Assembly (NCBI GenBank): GCA_034431765.1
Contig: DAOUDD010000263.1
Coordinates: 1 to 23,508 of the forward strand
DNA: 23,508 nucleotides
Source: DASYAN01 sp034431765
Lineage (GTDB): Bacteria; Chloroflexota; Ktedonobacteria; Ktedonobacterales; Ktedonobacteraceae
Reading direction: 5' to 3'
This document shows positions 6,844 to 13,891 of the stretch, in pieces. A model generated the notes under the pieces. The model made no database searches. It was not told the origin of the DNA and was given only the letters and a program-made list of their open reading frames with translations. The stretch's first letter is position 1; every line of letters starts with the position of its first letter. A program made the position numbers and the translations under genes.

Positions 6844-7290
6844 ATGGAATTCAGCGGTAGTCAGAGCATTGCGGCACCGATTGAAAAGGTCTGGTCGTAC
6901 CTGTCTGATGTGAATAAGGTTGCGACGTGTGCTCCCGGTTTTCAGAGTCTAGAGGAGCTAGAACCTGAGCATTGGAAAGCCTTGATCGCTATTTCAATTG
7001 GACCGGTAAAGGCGAAATTTACGCTGGACGTGCGGCGACCTGAGATGCGGGAGCCAGATTTTATGGTGGTGAAAGCGCGCGGGAAAGCTCCCGGCAGTGC
7101 GGTAGAGCTGGAGGGGCAGATGAGGCTCAGTGCTGTGAATGCGGCTGAGACACACATGGATTGGCGTGCCAATGTCGTCGTAAGTGGAACCTTTGCCAGT
7201 GTTGGCGCGCGTCTGATGAATAGCACTGCTGAGAAGCTGACCGGACAATTCTTCACCTGTCTCCAGGCGCATTTACAAGATGAGGGGTAA
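6844..7290 (+). CDS. SRPBCC / CoxG-like START-fold protein
   Basis: 148 aa. MEFSGSQSIAAPIEKVWSYL is the opening strand-helix of the CoxG (carbon monoxide dehydrogenase subunit G) branch of the SRPBCC superfamily. It is followed by the PGFQSLEEL and GPVKAKFTLDV strands, and a C-terminal helix (GARLMNSTAEKLTGQFFTCL). These proteins form a helix-grip fold with a deep hydrophobic cavity for lipids or other small ligands; CoxG assists membrane attachment of molybdenum CO dehydrogenase. No CODH gene is present here, so that role is not implied. The ribosome binding site is weak (AAAGG, 10 nt upstream of ATG). A 26-bp palindrome and TAATAT lie 75-140 nt upstream. A second CoxG-like gene lies on the opposite strand at 7676-8122. 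Confidence 0.85.
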   Translation: MEFSGSQSIAAPIEKVWSYLSDVNKVATCAPGFQSLEELEPEHWKALIAISIGPVKAKFTLDVRRPEMREPDFMVVKARGKAPGSAVELEGQMRLSAVNAAETHMDWRANVVVSGTFASVGARLMNSTAEKLTGQFFTCLQAHLQDEG

Positions 7291-7352
7291 GGGCAAGGCT
7301 TCTCTATCAAGCGTTGCTTGGCAAGTGAGGAAGCTCCTGGTTCGGGACAAAA

Positions 7353-7607
7353 ATGCATTCGTACCTGACAAAGCTCATTAGTAAACGCGGAAGAACTTCA
7401 CATGCTCCCGAAATGAGATCACTGGTAGTACACGAAGATTTCGTGGTTGCCATGGTTACAGGCCTGCTTATCGATGCACTCACCTCGTGGCTCGAACATG
7501 AGAAGCCATATACGCCAGATCAGATGGCAAGCCACTGTTCCCGGATGATCTTGTCTATTCTTCAGACGATGAGCACCTGGGAACAGAATAATTCAGCTCT
7601 ACACTAA
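7353..7607 (+). CDS. Orphan TetR-type C-terminal ligand-binding domain (lacks HTH), probable gene remnant
   Basis: 84 aa. The stretch EDFVVAMVTGLLIDALTSWLEHEKPYTPDQMASHCSRMIL has the pattern of the last two helices of TetR/AcrR regulators (hydrophobic helix, WLE-x(3)-PY[ST]P-x-x-MA). A complete TetR protein is about 190 aa with an N-terminal DNA-binding domain. Here an in-frame stop at 7326-7328 closes the frame upstream, and no HTH sequence appears in any frame of the 62-bp gap after the SRPBCC gene. No good ribosome binding site precedes the ATG. Most simply it is the 3' remnant of a deleted regulator. A small stand-alone dimerisation protein is the alternative. Assignment is by pattern only. 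Confidence 0.5.
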   Translation: MHSYLTKLISKRGRTSHAPEMRSLVVHEDFVVAMVTGLLIDALTSWLEHEKPYTPDQMASHCSRMILSILQTMSTWEQNNSALH

Positions 7608-7615
7608 TAGCACAA

Positions 7616-7650
7616 GGGAAGAGATATGCTTTTTCTCACATCCTCTTCCC
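7616..7650. terminator. Weak inverted repeat between convergent genes, possible terminator
   Basis: GGGAAGAG (7616-7623) and CTCTTCCC (7643-7650) form an 8-bp stem with a 19-nt loop containing TTTTT. It sits between the convergent ends of the TetR-like ORF (7607) and the second SRPBCC gene (7676). There is no clear T tract after the stem on either strand. Confidence 0.3.
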
Positions 7651-7675
7651 GCATCGTTGCCCAGGGAGGAAGAGC

Positions 7676-8122
7676 TTAGACGTGTGTCTTGGTGACTTCC
7701 TGATCGAGCTTCTTGAAGAAATCGCCGAGTTGCTTCTTGACAATGCCTGAACCGATCGGATTGTTTGCCATTGCCGCAACACCCTCAAGCTCAGCATTGG
7801 CATCGTAGGTGAGCAGTGCGCCGTCAGCCTCGTCAACGATGCTGACTTTGCACAGTGCGTTGACCGCGCCGCCTTTTGCTTTGCGTGCAACGTGCAGGTC
7901 AACGTAGTGAGGAGCCTCTTTGCGTGTAATCACAACCGGCAACTCGAATGTTCCACTGATACCAGGGATATTGATTGCAATCGCAACAGACATTGTATTG
8001 GCATCGGTATATGAAACAGATTTTGCACCTGGAATACTGGCCTGGAGTACTTCTGGATTAAGAATTGCACTAAAGACCTGTGTGCTTGTTGCTTTAAATT
8101 TATGCGTCCCGTTGAGTTTCAT
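7676..8122 (-). CDS. SRPBCC / CoxG-like START-fold protein
   Basis: 148 aa. MKLNGTHKFKATSTQVFSAILNPEVLQASIPGAKSV is a close match to the CoxG-family N terminus (strand, helix, then NPEVL...IPG). FELPVVITRKE and the ending NNPIGSGIVKKQLGDFFKKLDQEV complete the helix-grip fold. It differs clearly from the CoxG-like protein at 6844-7290, so it is not a recent duplicate. A ligand-binding or membrane-adaptor role is inferred from the family. AAGGAAGGA lies about 9 nt before the ATG. The gene has its own well-formed promoter and an adjoining 15-bp palindrome about 100 nt upstream, so it is probably transcribed alone and regulated. Confidence 0.85.
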   Translation of the reverse strand: MKLNGTHKFKATSTQVFSAILNPEVLQASIPGAKSVSYTDANTMSVAIAINIPGISGTFELPVVITRKEAPHYVDLHVARKAKGGAVNALCKVSIVDEADGALLTYDANAELEGVAAMANNPIGSGIVKKQLGDFFKKLDQEVTKTHV

Positions 8123-8206
8123 TGGAAAAAATCCTTCCTTTTTCTACTTTTGAAATAGACAAACGTCCTACCACGTCTGCTTTCCGGCTATAACGATATT
8201 CCCTGT

Positions 8207-8221
8207 TGATCTATAAGATCA
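8207..8221. promoter_or_regulatory. Operator candidate at the CoxG-like gene promoter
   Basis: TGATCT-ATA-AGATCA is a perfect 6+6 inverted repeat lying just downstream of the -10 box at 8228-8233, across the expected transcription start of the minus-strand gene. The position suits a repressor site; the binding protein is unknown. Confidence 0.4.
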
Positions 8222-8227
8222 GGCACT

Positions 8228-8256
8228 ATTGTAGCGGTTTCAGTATCGACTTTCAA
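8228..8256 (-). promoter_or_regulatory. Promoter for the minus-strand CoxG-like gene
   Basis: On the minus strand, TTGAAA (8251-8256), a 17-nt spacer and TACAAT (8228-8233) match the sigma-70 consensus at 5 of 6 in both boxes. Transcription would start near 8221, leaving a 5' UTR of about 100 nt before the ATG at 8122. Confidence 0.55.
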
Positions 8257-8703
8257 GATGCAGAGAGAATGTGCGCCAAATTTCCTATCACGCATAGTTC
8301 TTTTTGTGAGGGCTTGCGAATAGAGACAGGGTGGACATGGTGCGATATGATTTTGCGTCAAACGCTGTATCTGGCTTGAGAAGCTCTGCTATTTCTTGGG
8401 AAAAAAGTAGGAATAGTGGTGCTATGTCACCTGCCTTTAATAAAGCACATGTTATACTGCCTCTATGCGCTTCAGCTTGTGTCAAATACTCGTCCAGCCT
8501 GCTAAACATAAATAGTAGAACTGGAGGAAGGTATGATTGGAAATACTAGCAGGCCACTCTATTTTTTGTTGACACTGGGATGCTCAAAATGGCTTGCAGG
8601 CTAAACGAGTTGTCATTGTAGGGCGGCTTGTCTTCTCCCTTAAGTAGAACGAGGGACCGCAGTTAGTCCGAACAGAGTAAGGAAAGTTATAGTAGGATAG
8701 AGC
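8257..8703. other. Gap with no convincing gene
   Basis: About 450 bp without a gene I can support. A 73-codon minus-strand frame (8288-8509) and a 72-codon plus-strand frame (8331-8549) overlap each other, and neither has a ribosome binding site. The only translation signal is GGAGGAAGGT before ATG 8533 (see the small ORF). TTGACA at 8569-8574 is a perfect -35 box, but no -10 follows at 16-18 nt. TATAGT at 8688-8693 may serve the next gene. Confidence 0.5.
8533..8604 (+). CDS. Small ORF (23 aa) with strong ribosome binding site
   Basis: ATG 8533 follows GGAGGAAGGT (8523-8532) directly and opens a 23-codon frame, MIGNTSRPLYFLLTLGCSKW..., ending at TAA 8602-8604. The centre is hydrophobic (LYFLLTLG). 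No homologue is recognised. It is kept because of the ribosome binding site alone and could be chance. Confidence 0.22.
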   Translation: MIGNTSRPLYFLLTLGCSKWLAG

Positions 8704-9639
8704 ATGATTGTGAATGAAGGTCACCAGGAACCAATGCCACAGCGTTGGTTGAGACGGACCGCGCGCGAGCGGCAGAAGCTTTCTGCCTCGATTATGGAGG
8801 CGTTAGATGATGGGCAGGTGGATCAGGTGGATCAGGTGGATGAGGAACAATGGCAGGAAGAGAGTAGTGAAAAGATGAGTTCTGTTGATACAACACGTGG
8901 AGCGTACGTTATTCCTCCGCGGTGGAGTATACAGTCTCGGTCCATGTCTACCATCTATGTCTCACCTGGGCAGGATGATGAAGCCGCTGGAGACGAGGCG
9001 TTGTTGCCCTCTTTGCGAGCTGAGGAGGCTATGAAGAACGTGGCAAGGGGACGGCAACGGCTGGCGGGACGTGCGACTCGCGTCCGTCTGCAAACCGTTT
9101 CAGCATCAGACACAGAGGCACCTAAGCCAACGTTAGATTCTGCACAGGTTGCCTCTGTATTTCCTTCTGAGGCTGTACTCGATTCGTGGCAGCGAGTTGA
9201 CGAGGTATACACTGAGGAGCATCTTTCTCCAGTATTTTCGCAGAAGCCGCTGGAGCGGGCACCGCAAGCCGTACCAGATACAAATGTGCAACTTCCCGCG
9301 GTTCTAGCAGAATGGATGGAGGCAAAAGAGGTAGACGTCCCCTCCTCAACTGGTGCACCTGCTCAACGAGATGCACGGAGAGACGCAGCGTCAATGCCTG
9401 GTCTGGTAACTGGAACGGATGCATTTATGTTTCATCAACGTAATACCTCTGTAGCATGTGCCGCAGTTACCGAGTCGAGCGTCGTCCTGGTCACTTTGAC
9501 GAGCAATCCTGGGCCAGTTGTTGTGCAATATATCTCACTGCACCCAGGTATAGGCTTCACTGTGCATCTTACGGCAGCTACAGAGGCGCACACTCCATTC
9601 AATTATGCGGTTCTATCAAACGGCTTACAGCTCACCTGA
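8704..9639 (+). CDS. Hypothetical protein: disordered N-terminal region plus small beta-rich C-terminal domain
   Basis: 311 aa; no named family recognised. Residues 1-235 are charged and rich in Ala, Glu, Gln, Asp and Ser, with few hydrophobic runs, and look largely disordered. VDQVDQVDEE arises from three exact 9-bp tandem units. Residues ~240-311 change character: alternating hydrophobic strands (SSVVLVTLTSNPGPVVVQYI, PGIGFTVHLTA, FNYAVL) predict a compact beta domain. It resembles the C-terminal domains often found at the tail of low-complexity or filament-like bacterial proteins; this is a resemblance by eye only. There is no signal peptide or membrane helix. TAGGAT lies 6 nt before the ATG. 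The 3' end overlaps the convergent HD gene by 15 bp. Confidence 0.7.
   Translation: MIVNEGHQEPMPQRWLRRTARERQKLSASIMEALDDGQVDQVDQVDEEQWQEESSEKMSSVDTTRGAYVIPPRWSIQSRSMSTIYVSPGQDDEAAGDEALLPSLRAEEAMKNVARGRQRLAGRATRVRLQTVSASDTEAPKPTLDSAQVASVFPSEAVLDSWQRVDEVYTEEHLSPVFSQKPLERAPQAVPDTNVQLPAVLAEWMEAKEVDVPSSTGAPAQRDARRDAASMPGLVTGTDAFMFHQRNTSVACAAVTESSVVLVTLTSNPGPVVVQYISLHPGIGFTVHLTAATEAHTPFNYAVLSNGLQLT
8815..8841 (+). repeat. Three tandem 9-bp units (CAGGTGGAT) inside the hypothetical gene
   Basis: CAGGTGGAT occurs three times without a mismatch and encodes QVD-QVD-QVD. In-frame units of this kind can change number by slippage, giving length variation in the disordered region. Confidence 0.85.
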
Positions 9640-10296
9640 AACCTCGCTGTGAAGGCGGGCGAAGAAATTCGCCATGTAGTTGTAGCGTTCGCGGGCAAGT
9701 TCTTGACCACCAGGAGTAGTCATGCGTCCAGGAAGATTGTCGAAGAGTAGCCCAAATTCGATGCTTGGCGAGTAGTCGGGTCGCTGTCGCAGTTGTCGTA
9801 CCTGGACAGGATCAACGGGCATTGTGATCTCTGGTGGCAGAGTCGAGTAGATTTTCTGATTGTAACGTCCGGTAATGCAATAGAGACGAGCGATGCCGAT
9901 AGCGCCAAGGCAGTCGATTTTGTCCGCGTCGTAGAGGATACGACCCTCAAGTGTTTCTGGTGTCGTGTTACCTGTCATGCGATGATCACGGATAGCTTGC
10001 TGTACGGCTGGAATACTGGACTGTGGAAATGAGGTCTCGCGAAGGAGTGTGCCAGCCATTTCGGCACCGATGAGAGCATGGTCACCGCCGTGGAGCCGTT
10101 CACGCTCCTGTCCGATGTCGTGCAGGACAACGGCAGCCCAGATAGTCGGCAGATCGCCTCCTTCACGTTGTTGGAGCGTTTCTGCCAGCGCAAGAACGCG
10201 TACGATATGGTCAAAATCGTGCGAGGCATCTTGCGTCCCCTCACCCTCCAGAGTACGCTGTGCCAGAGTGAGCAGTTCGGTGCGTAATGTCTGCAA
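9625..10296 (-). CDS. HD domain-containing phosphohydrolase
   Basis: 223 aa. The HD superfamily metal ligands are all present: His30 in HDFDHIVRV, His59-Asp60 in AAVVLHDIGQE, further His residues at 73 and 105 (GGDHA, RDHRM), and Asp125 in LYDADKIDCLGAIG. This pattern fits the YpgQ/YedJ-like group of metal-dependent phosphohydrolases, probably acting on nucleotides or other small phosphate esters. The start is TTG at 10296, 8 nt after AGAGGA; no ATG lies near. It follows the small membrane protein gene on the same strand (158-bp gap). The 27-nt region at its 5' end is duplicated 108 bp upstream. Its 3' end overlaps the convergent hypothetical gene by 15 bp. Confidence 0.87.
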   Translation of the reverse strand: MQTLRTELLTLAQRTLEGEGTQDASHDFDHIVRVLALAETLQQREGGDLPTIWAAVVLHDIGQERERLHGGDHALIGAEMAGTLLRETSFPQSSIPAVQQAIRDHRMTGNTTPETLEGRILYDADKIDCLGAIGIARLYCITGRYNQKIYSTLPPEITMPVDPVQVRQLRQRPDYSPSIEFGLLFDNLPGRMTTPGGQELARERYNYMANFFARLHSEVSGEL

Positions 10297-10297
10297 T
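10271..10297. repeat. 27-nt direct repeat, copy at the HD gene start
   Basis: 24 of 27 positions match 10379-10405, including 17 consecutive identical bases (TGCGTAATGTCTGCAAT). This copy spans the first codons of the HD gene. Confidence 0.7.
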
Positions 10298-10342
10298 GTT
10301 ACAATCCTCTAGGAAGTTACTCGTTTGGTAGTATCGTTTTAG

Positions 10343-10362
10343 TTTACTTACCAGTTGGTAAA
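10343..10362. promoter_or_regulatory. TetR-type operator candidate upstream of the HD gene
   Basis: Overlapping inverted repeats are seen: TTACC-AGTT-GGTAA (10348-10361), flanked by TTTAC (10343-10347) matching GTAAA (10358-10362). The shape resembles operators of TetR-family repressors. It lies about 50 bp upstream of the HD start codon. No strong promoter boxes were found beside it. Confidence 0.35.
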
Positions 10363-10378
10363 TGACAGAAGACGATCA

Positions 10379-10405
10379 AGCAGTTGTATGCGTAATGTCT
10401 GCAAT
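10379..10405. repeat. 27-nt direct repeat, upstream copy
   Basis: This is the duplicate of the HD gene 5' end (10271-10297), displaced by 108 bp in the same orientation. It includes a TTG with the same next codons (CAG ACA TTA CGC), but no complete gene follows. Confidence 0.7.
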
Positions 10406-10454
10406 TGTAGTGCTCTCAAAGTAAACTCTGCCTGTTGTGTGGATGATTTTGATA

Positions 10455-10901
10455 TCAGTACCAGGATCTGTCTATGTTGAGCAAATGTTTTAGCTTTTTC
10501 CTTATAAGCGAGAGCTGGACAACAGAGAACACGAAACCCGCTATTGAGAAGAGCAGCAATATCAGCGAAACGATGAAAGCTGCGATAATTATGCCAAAAA
10601 CCCTGTCAGGCAGTATTTCGGTTACGCCGGCTGATAGTATTCTCCCGAATATATTCGCAGTTAACGCGACAAGAGCAATCGAGAGTCCCATGATGAGCGA
10701 AGAAGTAACCACCCCCATGATAGCTAGAACAAGATTTGTAGTACTCAGCTTTGCTTCGCTTTCCGTCCGAAGTTTTTGCTGGCTTTCATACTGACGCTGT
10801 GATCGTCTCGACTGCTCATCATAGCTGTATGCTGAAGATTGAGTCGAATTCAAATATCCTTCGTTATAAGATTTTCCTTCTGGCTCTGGCATCTGTTGCA
10901 T
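10455..10901 (-). CDS. Small membrane protein with two transmembrane helices, unknown function
   Basis: 148 aa from ATG 10901, with AAAGGAAG about 7 nt upstream; a TTG six codons earlier overlaps this ribosome binding site and is less likely. The first ~55 residues are polar, Gln/Ser/Tyr-rich and probably disordered (SRRSQRQYESQQ). Two strongly hydrophobic segments follow, about 58-85 (LVLAIMGVVTSSLIMGLSIALVALTANIFG) and 103-130 (IIIAAFIVSLILLLFSIAGFVFSVVQL), and a short basic tail (IRKKLKHLL). No family is recognised. It begins 74 nt after the stop of the histidine kinase on the same strand, so the two may be co-transcribed; a link to signalling is only positional. Confidence 0.75.
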   Translation of the reverse strand: MQQMPEPEGKSYNEGYLNSTQSSAYSYDEQSRRSQRQYESQQKLRTESEAKLSTTNLVLAIMGVVTSSLIMGLSIALVALTANIFGRILSAGVTEILPDRVFGIIIAAFIVSLILLLFSIAGFVFSVVQLSLIRKKLKHLLNIDRSWY

Positions 10902-10975
10902 AATGATGCTTCCTTTCAAGAAAGGCGAAACTCAGGGAGAATCGCCAGTAGAAAATGATAGCAGACGATGGAGCG

Positions 10976-13891
10976 TCAGCTTTTTGAAGAGGTTGAATCA
11001 GTTTTCTCCAGAAGGGGCAATGTAAAGATAAAGCGGCTGCCTTCGCCCTCGACGCCGTTGCTTACGACGCGAATTGTGCCACCGTGCAGGCGCAGAAACT
11101 CTGCCACGACGTAGAGTCCCAGGCCGACACCTCGCGCCTGGCTGCCTCCAATGTTGGGCGCGCGATAGAAGCGCTCAAACAGGTGTGGTTGAGCGTCTTT
11201 GGGAACTCCGATGCCTTTATCTTCGATAGTAACCTCTGCAATGGATCTTCCCTCGTTGTCCACACATTGTTTGAGGAAGACTGTAATCGGTCCACCGAGC
11301 GGGCTGTATTTAATGGCGTTTTGCAGGAGATTGCCGAAGATTTGTGTGAGCCGCGCTTTGTCGCCCATGAGTAGATAGGGTCGTTTGCCTGACTCGATAC
11401 GAGAGCGAATCTCGTGTTTAGTTGAGGTAGTGCGGTGATGTGCAACAACTTCCCTGGCAATCTCGTCAAGCTGGATCTCCTCCAGGTTCAGCGCAATCTG
11501 TCCCCGATTGAGACGGGTAACTTCCAGGAAGGTATTGACGATATTTGTCAACTGATAGGTTTGCTCGCCGATATATGTGATGCTTTCGTTCAAGCGTTCT
11601 TTAAGTTTTTCCGGTGACTGTTGAGATTTATGAAGTAAGCGGCCCATCATCTGGCTATGCGCCTGGATAATAGTCAAAGGTGTGCGAAACTCATGGGCAG
11701 TAATCGCCAGGAACTCGTCTTTGAGTTCGCTTGTCTCGCGCATAGTCGCCTCGTTGGTACGTGCGATCTCCGCCTCCTGCTGCCAATGTGTCTGCTCGAT
11801 AGCAAGGGCAGCGAATTGTGCGATCCCCTCGACCACCGCCATATCCCAGGCGCTGAACTCATAGCCTGGCTGCAAACGCGATAATCCTGTTGTTGCGTCT
11901 TGTTTGTGAGGCTGGAAAGCGCTTGTAGTCCGGTCCAGCAGCATGACTCCGAGCAACCTGTTGTTATACATGAGAGGTGCAGCGAGAATCGGGGCCGAAA
12001 GGAGATCGTGAGGCGTTTCAGGATTCACAAGGGTGGCGTGACCGGCCAGGAGTTGGGCATGGACATGCGAGTGCTGCGGATGATCAGGGAACTGCCAGCA
12101 TTGTTGTTCCGCGAGCCATTGCTCTGTCTCACCGAGGTCAAAGCCGATGGAGAGGAGGGGAGTGAAACATTGTTCCTCTGCCCGATATAACTGCACTGCA
12201 CCACGTTCACAACTAAGCGCCGTCAGCGTCATTGCCAGGACTCGATAGGCGATCTCGCGAACGTCTGTGAGACCGGAGACAACATTCGCGGCCTGGAGCA
12301 TTGTATCAAGGGCACGGCGCGTACGCTGCTCTGAGCGGACCTGCTCAGTGATATCGCGAAACGCACCGACAAAGCCAATCTGTTGCTCCTGGCTATCAAG
12401 CAAAGGAGCAATATTGACTTCAGTCGCGTTTTCGGAGTTATCACAGTCTTTCAAAAAGAGGCGCTCGCCACGAATGCGTTGGCCGTGAAGGGCACGTGTG
12501 AATGGATGGTCGTCTTTCGTAAAAGGTTGTCCGTAGGGAGTAGAAACCTCCTGCATGTTCAGTATGTAGGTCGTCTCGCTCCCCGAATTTTGAGGAGGTA
12601 ATGCAGTGACAAAGGGTGCAGCCGGCTCATTGTGCAGCAGGACCTGTCCCTGATTATCACAGAGAATGATGCCTTCCGTCATCGCGTGAAAGACAGCATC
12701 AAGTGTATTGGCGCGTTCGGTTGCAAGGGCAACAGCCTGACGTGTCTCCTGAAGGATACGTGCTTTCACGATTGCCAGTGCGCATTGCGCGGCTATAGCA
12801 TGCGCGAAGGCCCGTTTCCCTCCACCGGGAGCAGGTCTGCTGTAGGGATAGTTAATGAAGGCAAAACCGAGGCAGCTCTGCTCTGTTATCCCTGGATTAG
12901 AGGTGCTTTGTGTGCTGGCTAGCATGGGAGCAATCAGTACATGGGTCATTCCTAGTTGCTGAAACCAGCGCTGTTCTGCACTATTTTGCTGATGCTGTGG
13001 GATGAAGAGAGGCTCGGTCTGTGTCATAGCTGCCTGGCAAGAAGGAAGCGCATCAAGAGGGAGTGAAAACACAACCTCTTGCTTCTGTGGCACGTTGGGG
13101 GACGCGAAGACCGTATTCGCGATGGAAAGGTTCTGCTGCGAGAGCTGAGTGATCGCCGCTCCCGTAGCCTGCGCTCCCTGCATAAGATGGTGTGCAGCGA
13201 TTTGCAGTACACTCGGCAGATCTTGATCCGAGTTAACAGCCAGTGCCACTTTGGAGGTGAGCTGCGCACGTTCGATCAAGCGTTCAGCCCGTTGCTGCTC
13301 ATCCTGAGCCTGTTGATAGAGACGGGCATTATCTATTGCCAGCGCAGCCTGTTGTCCAATCGCGCGAGCAAGCTGCTGTTGCTCCTTACTGAAAGAAGCT
13401 AGCTTGCTGGGATGGTCCAGTGACATCATCCCGACCGGTCGGCCTTCTCGTAGCAGCGCGACGAGCAACACAGAGCGCACAAAGAATTTCTCCGCAATCG
13501 TTTTCATACTATCATGTGTGCGCAGATCCTCCAGGACGAGCAAGCCTTGTTCCTGTAAGAGACATTCGATGAGGGGATTATCAAAGGGTAGGGAACTGCG
13601 ATGCCACACCTGGTCCGCAGTTTGCAAAGATTTTGCTTTCAAGTTGTGAGTTGACATATGGTAGGCCGAGGGGAGGAAGCGTTGCTGAGATTCGTCGAGG
13701 AGCCAGACAGCACAACGTCCTACTTCACATGCCTCTGTTGTACGTTTCACCAACACCTGTAGAATATGTGTCGGGTCAAGAGAGGATGCGAGCAGTTCTG
13801 CTAACTCGCGTAAAAGCTCACTTTCGCGTAAGGCTTTGAGCAGTTGCGCATGCTCCTGTGAATTCATAGATGCAGGTCGATCACTCAACAT
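10976..13891 (-). CDS. Soluble multi-sensor histidine kinase (GAF-GAF-PAS-GAF-HisKA-HATPase)
   Basis: 971 aa with no membrane helix or signal peptide, so cytoplasmic. Domains: GAF 1 (about 38-190), GAF 2 (220-378, more divergent), PAS (395-515, ending in the typical GFVGAFRDITEQV), GAF 3 (535-700), HisKA (722-795) with phospho-acceptor His733 in AHEFRTPL, and HATPase (840-960). ATPase motifs: N box with Asn858 (NLLQNAIKYS), G1 DKGIGVP (891-897), F box FERFYR (905-910), G2 GVGLGLYV (921-928). All catalytic motifs are intact. There is no receiver domain and no response regulator in the window, so the partner is unknown. AGGGGT precedes ATG 13891 by 6 nt. The small membrane protein and HD genes follow on the same strand. 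Confidence 0.92.
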   Translation of the reverse strand: MLSDRPASMNSQEHAQLLKALRESELLRELAELLASSLDPTHILQVLVKRTTEACEVGRCAVWLLDESQQRFLPSAYHMSTHNLKAKSLQTADQVWHRSSLPFDNPLIECLLQEQGLLVLEDLRTHDSMKTIAEKFFVRSVLLVALLREGRPVGMMSLDHPSKLASFSKEQQQLARAIGQQAALAIDNARLYQQAQDEQQRAERLIERAQLTSKVALAVNSDQDLPSVLQIAAHHLMQGAQATGAAITQLSQQNLSIANTVFASPNVPQKQEVVFSLPLDALPSCQAAMTQTEPLFIPQHQQNSAEQRWFQQLGMTHVLIAPMLASTQSTSNPGITEQSCLGFAFINYPYSRPAPGGGKRAFAHAIAAQCALAIVKARILQETRQAVALATERANTLDAVFHAMTEGIILCDNQGQVLLHNEPAAPFVTALPPQNSGSETTYILNMQEVSTPYGQPFTKDDHPFTRALHGQRIRGERLFLKDCDNSENATEVNIAPLLDSQEQQIGFVGAFRDITEQVRSEQRTRRALDTMLQAANVVSGLTDVREIAYRVLAMTLTALSCERGAVQLYRAEEQCFTPLLSIGFDLGETEQWLAEQQCWQFPDHPQHSHVHAQLLAGHATLVNPETPHDLLSAPILAAPLMYNNRLLGVMLLDRTTSAFQPHKQDATTGLSRLQPGYEFSAWDMAVVEGIAQFAALAIEQTHWQQEAEIARTNEATMRETSELKDEFLAITAHEFRTPLTIIQAHSQMMGRLLHKSQQSPEKLKERLNESITYIGEQTYQLTNIVNTFLEVTRLNRGQIALNLEEIQLDEIAREVVAHHRTTSTKHEIRSRIESGKRPYLLMGDKARLTQIFGNLLQNAIKYSPLGGPITVFLKQCVDNEGRSIAEVTIEDKGIGVPKDAQPHLFERFYRAPNIGGSQARGVGLGLYVVAEFLRLHGGTIRVVSNGVEGEGSRFIFTLPLLEKTDSTSSKS

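Noticed and set aside
6844..8122. A CO dehydrogenase accessory cluster
   Set aside because: Only CoxG-like SRPBCC proteins occur; none of the catalytic or other accessory subunits is present, and the two genes are convergent.
8288..8509. 73-codon minus-strand frame with protein-like composition
   Set aside because: The sequence before its ATG is pyrimidine-rich with no ribosome binding site, no family is recognisable, and a plus-strand frame of the same length overlaps it. Left as non-coding.
8331..8549. 72-codon plus-strand frame
   Set aside because: It needs a GTG start without a proper ribosome binding site and ends inside the ribosome-binding region of another small ORF; no recognisable similarity.
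8569..8574. Perfect TTGACA -35 box
   Set aside because: No acceptable -10 at 16-18 nt downstream on the plus strand.
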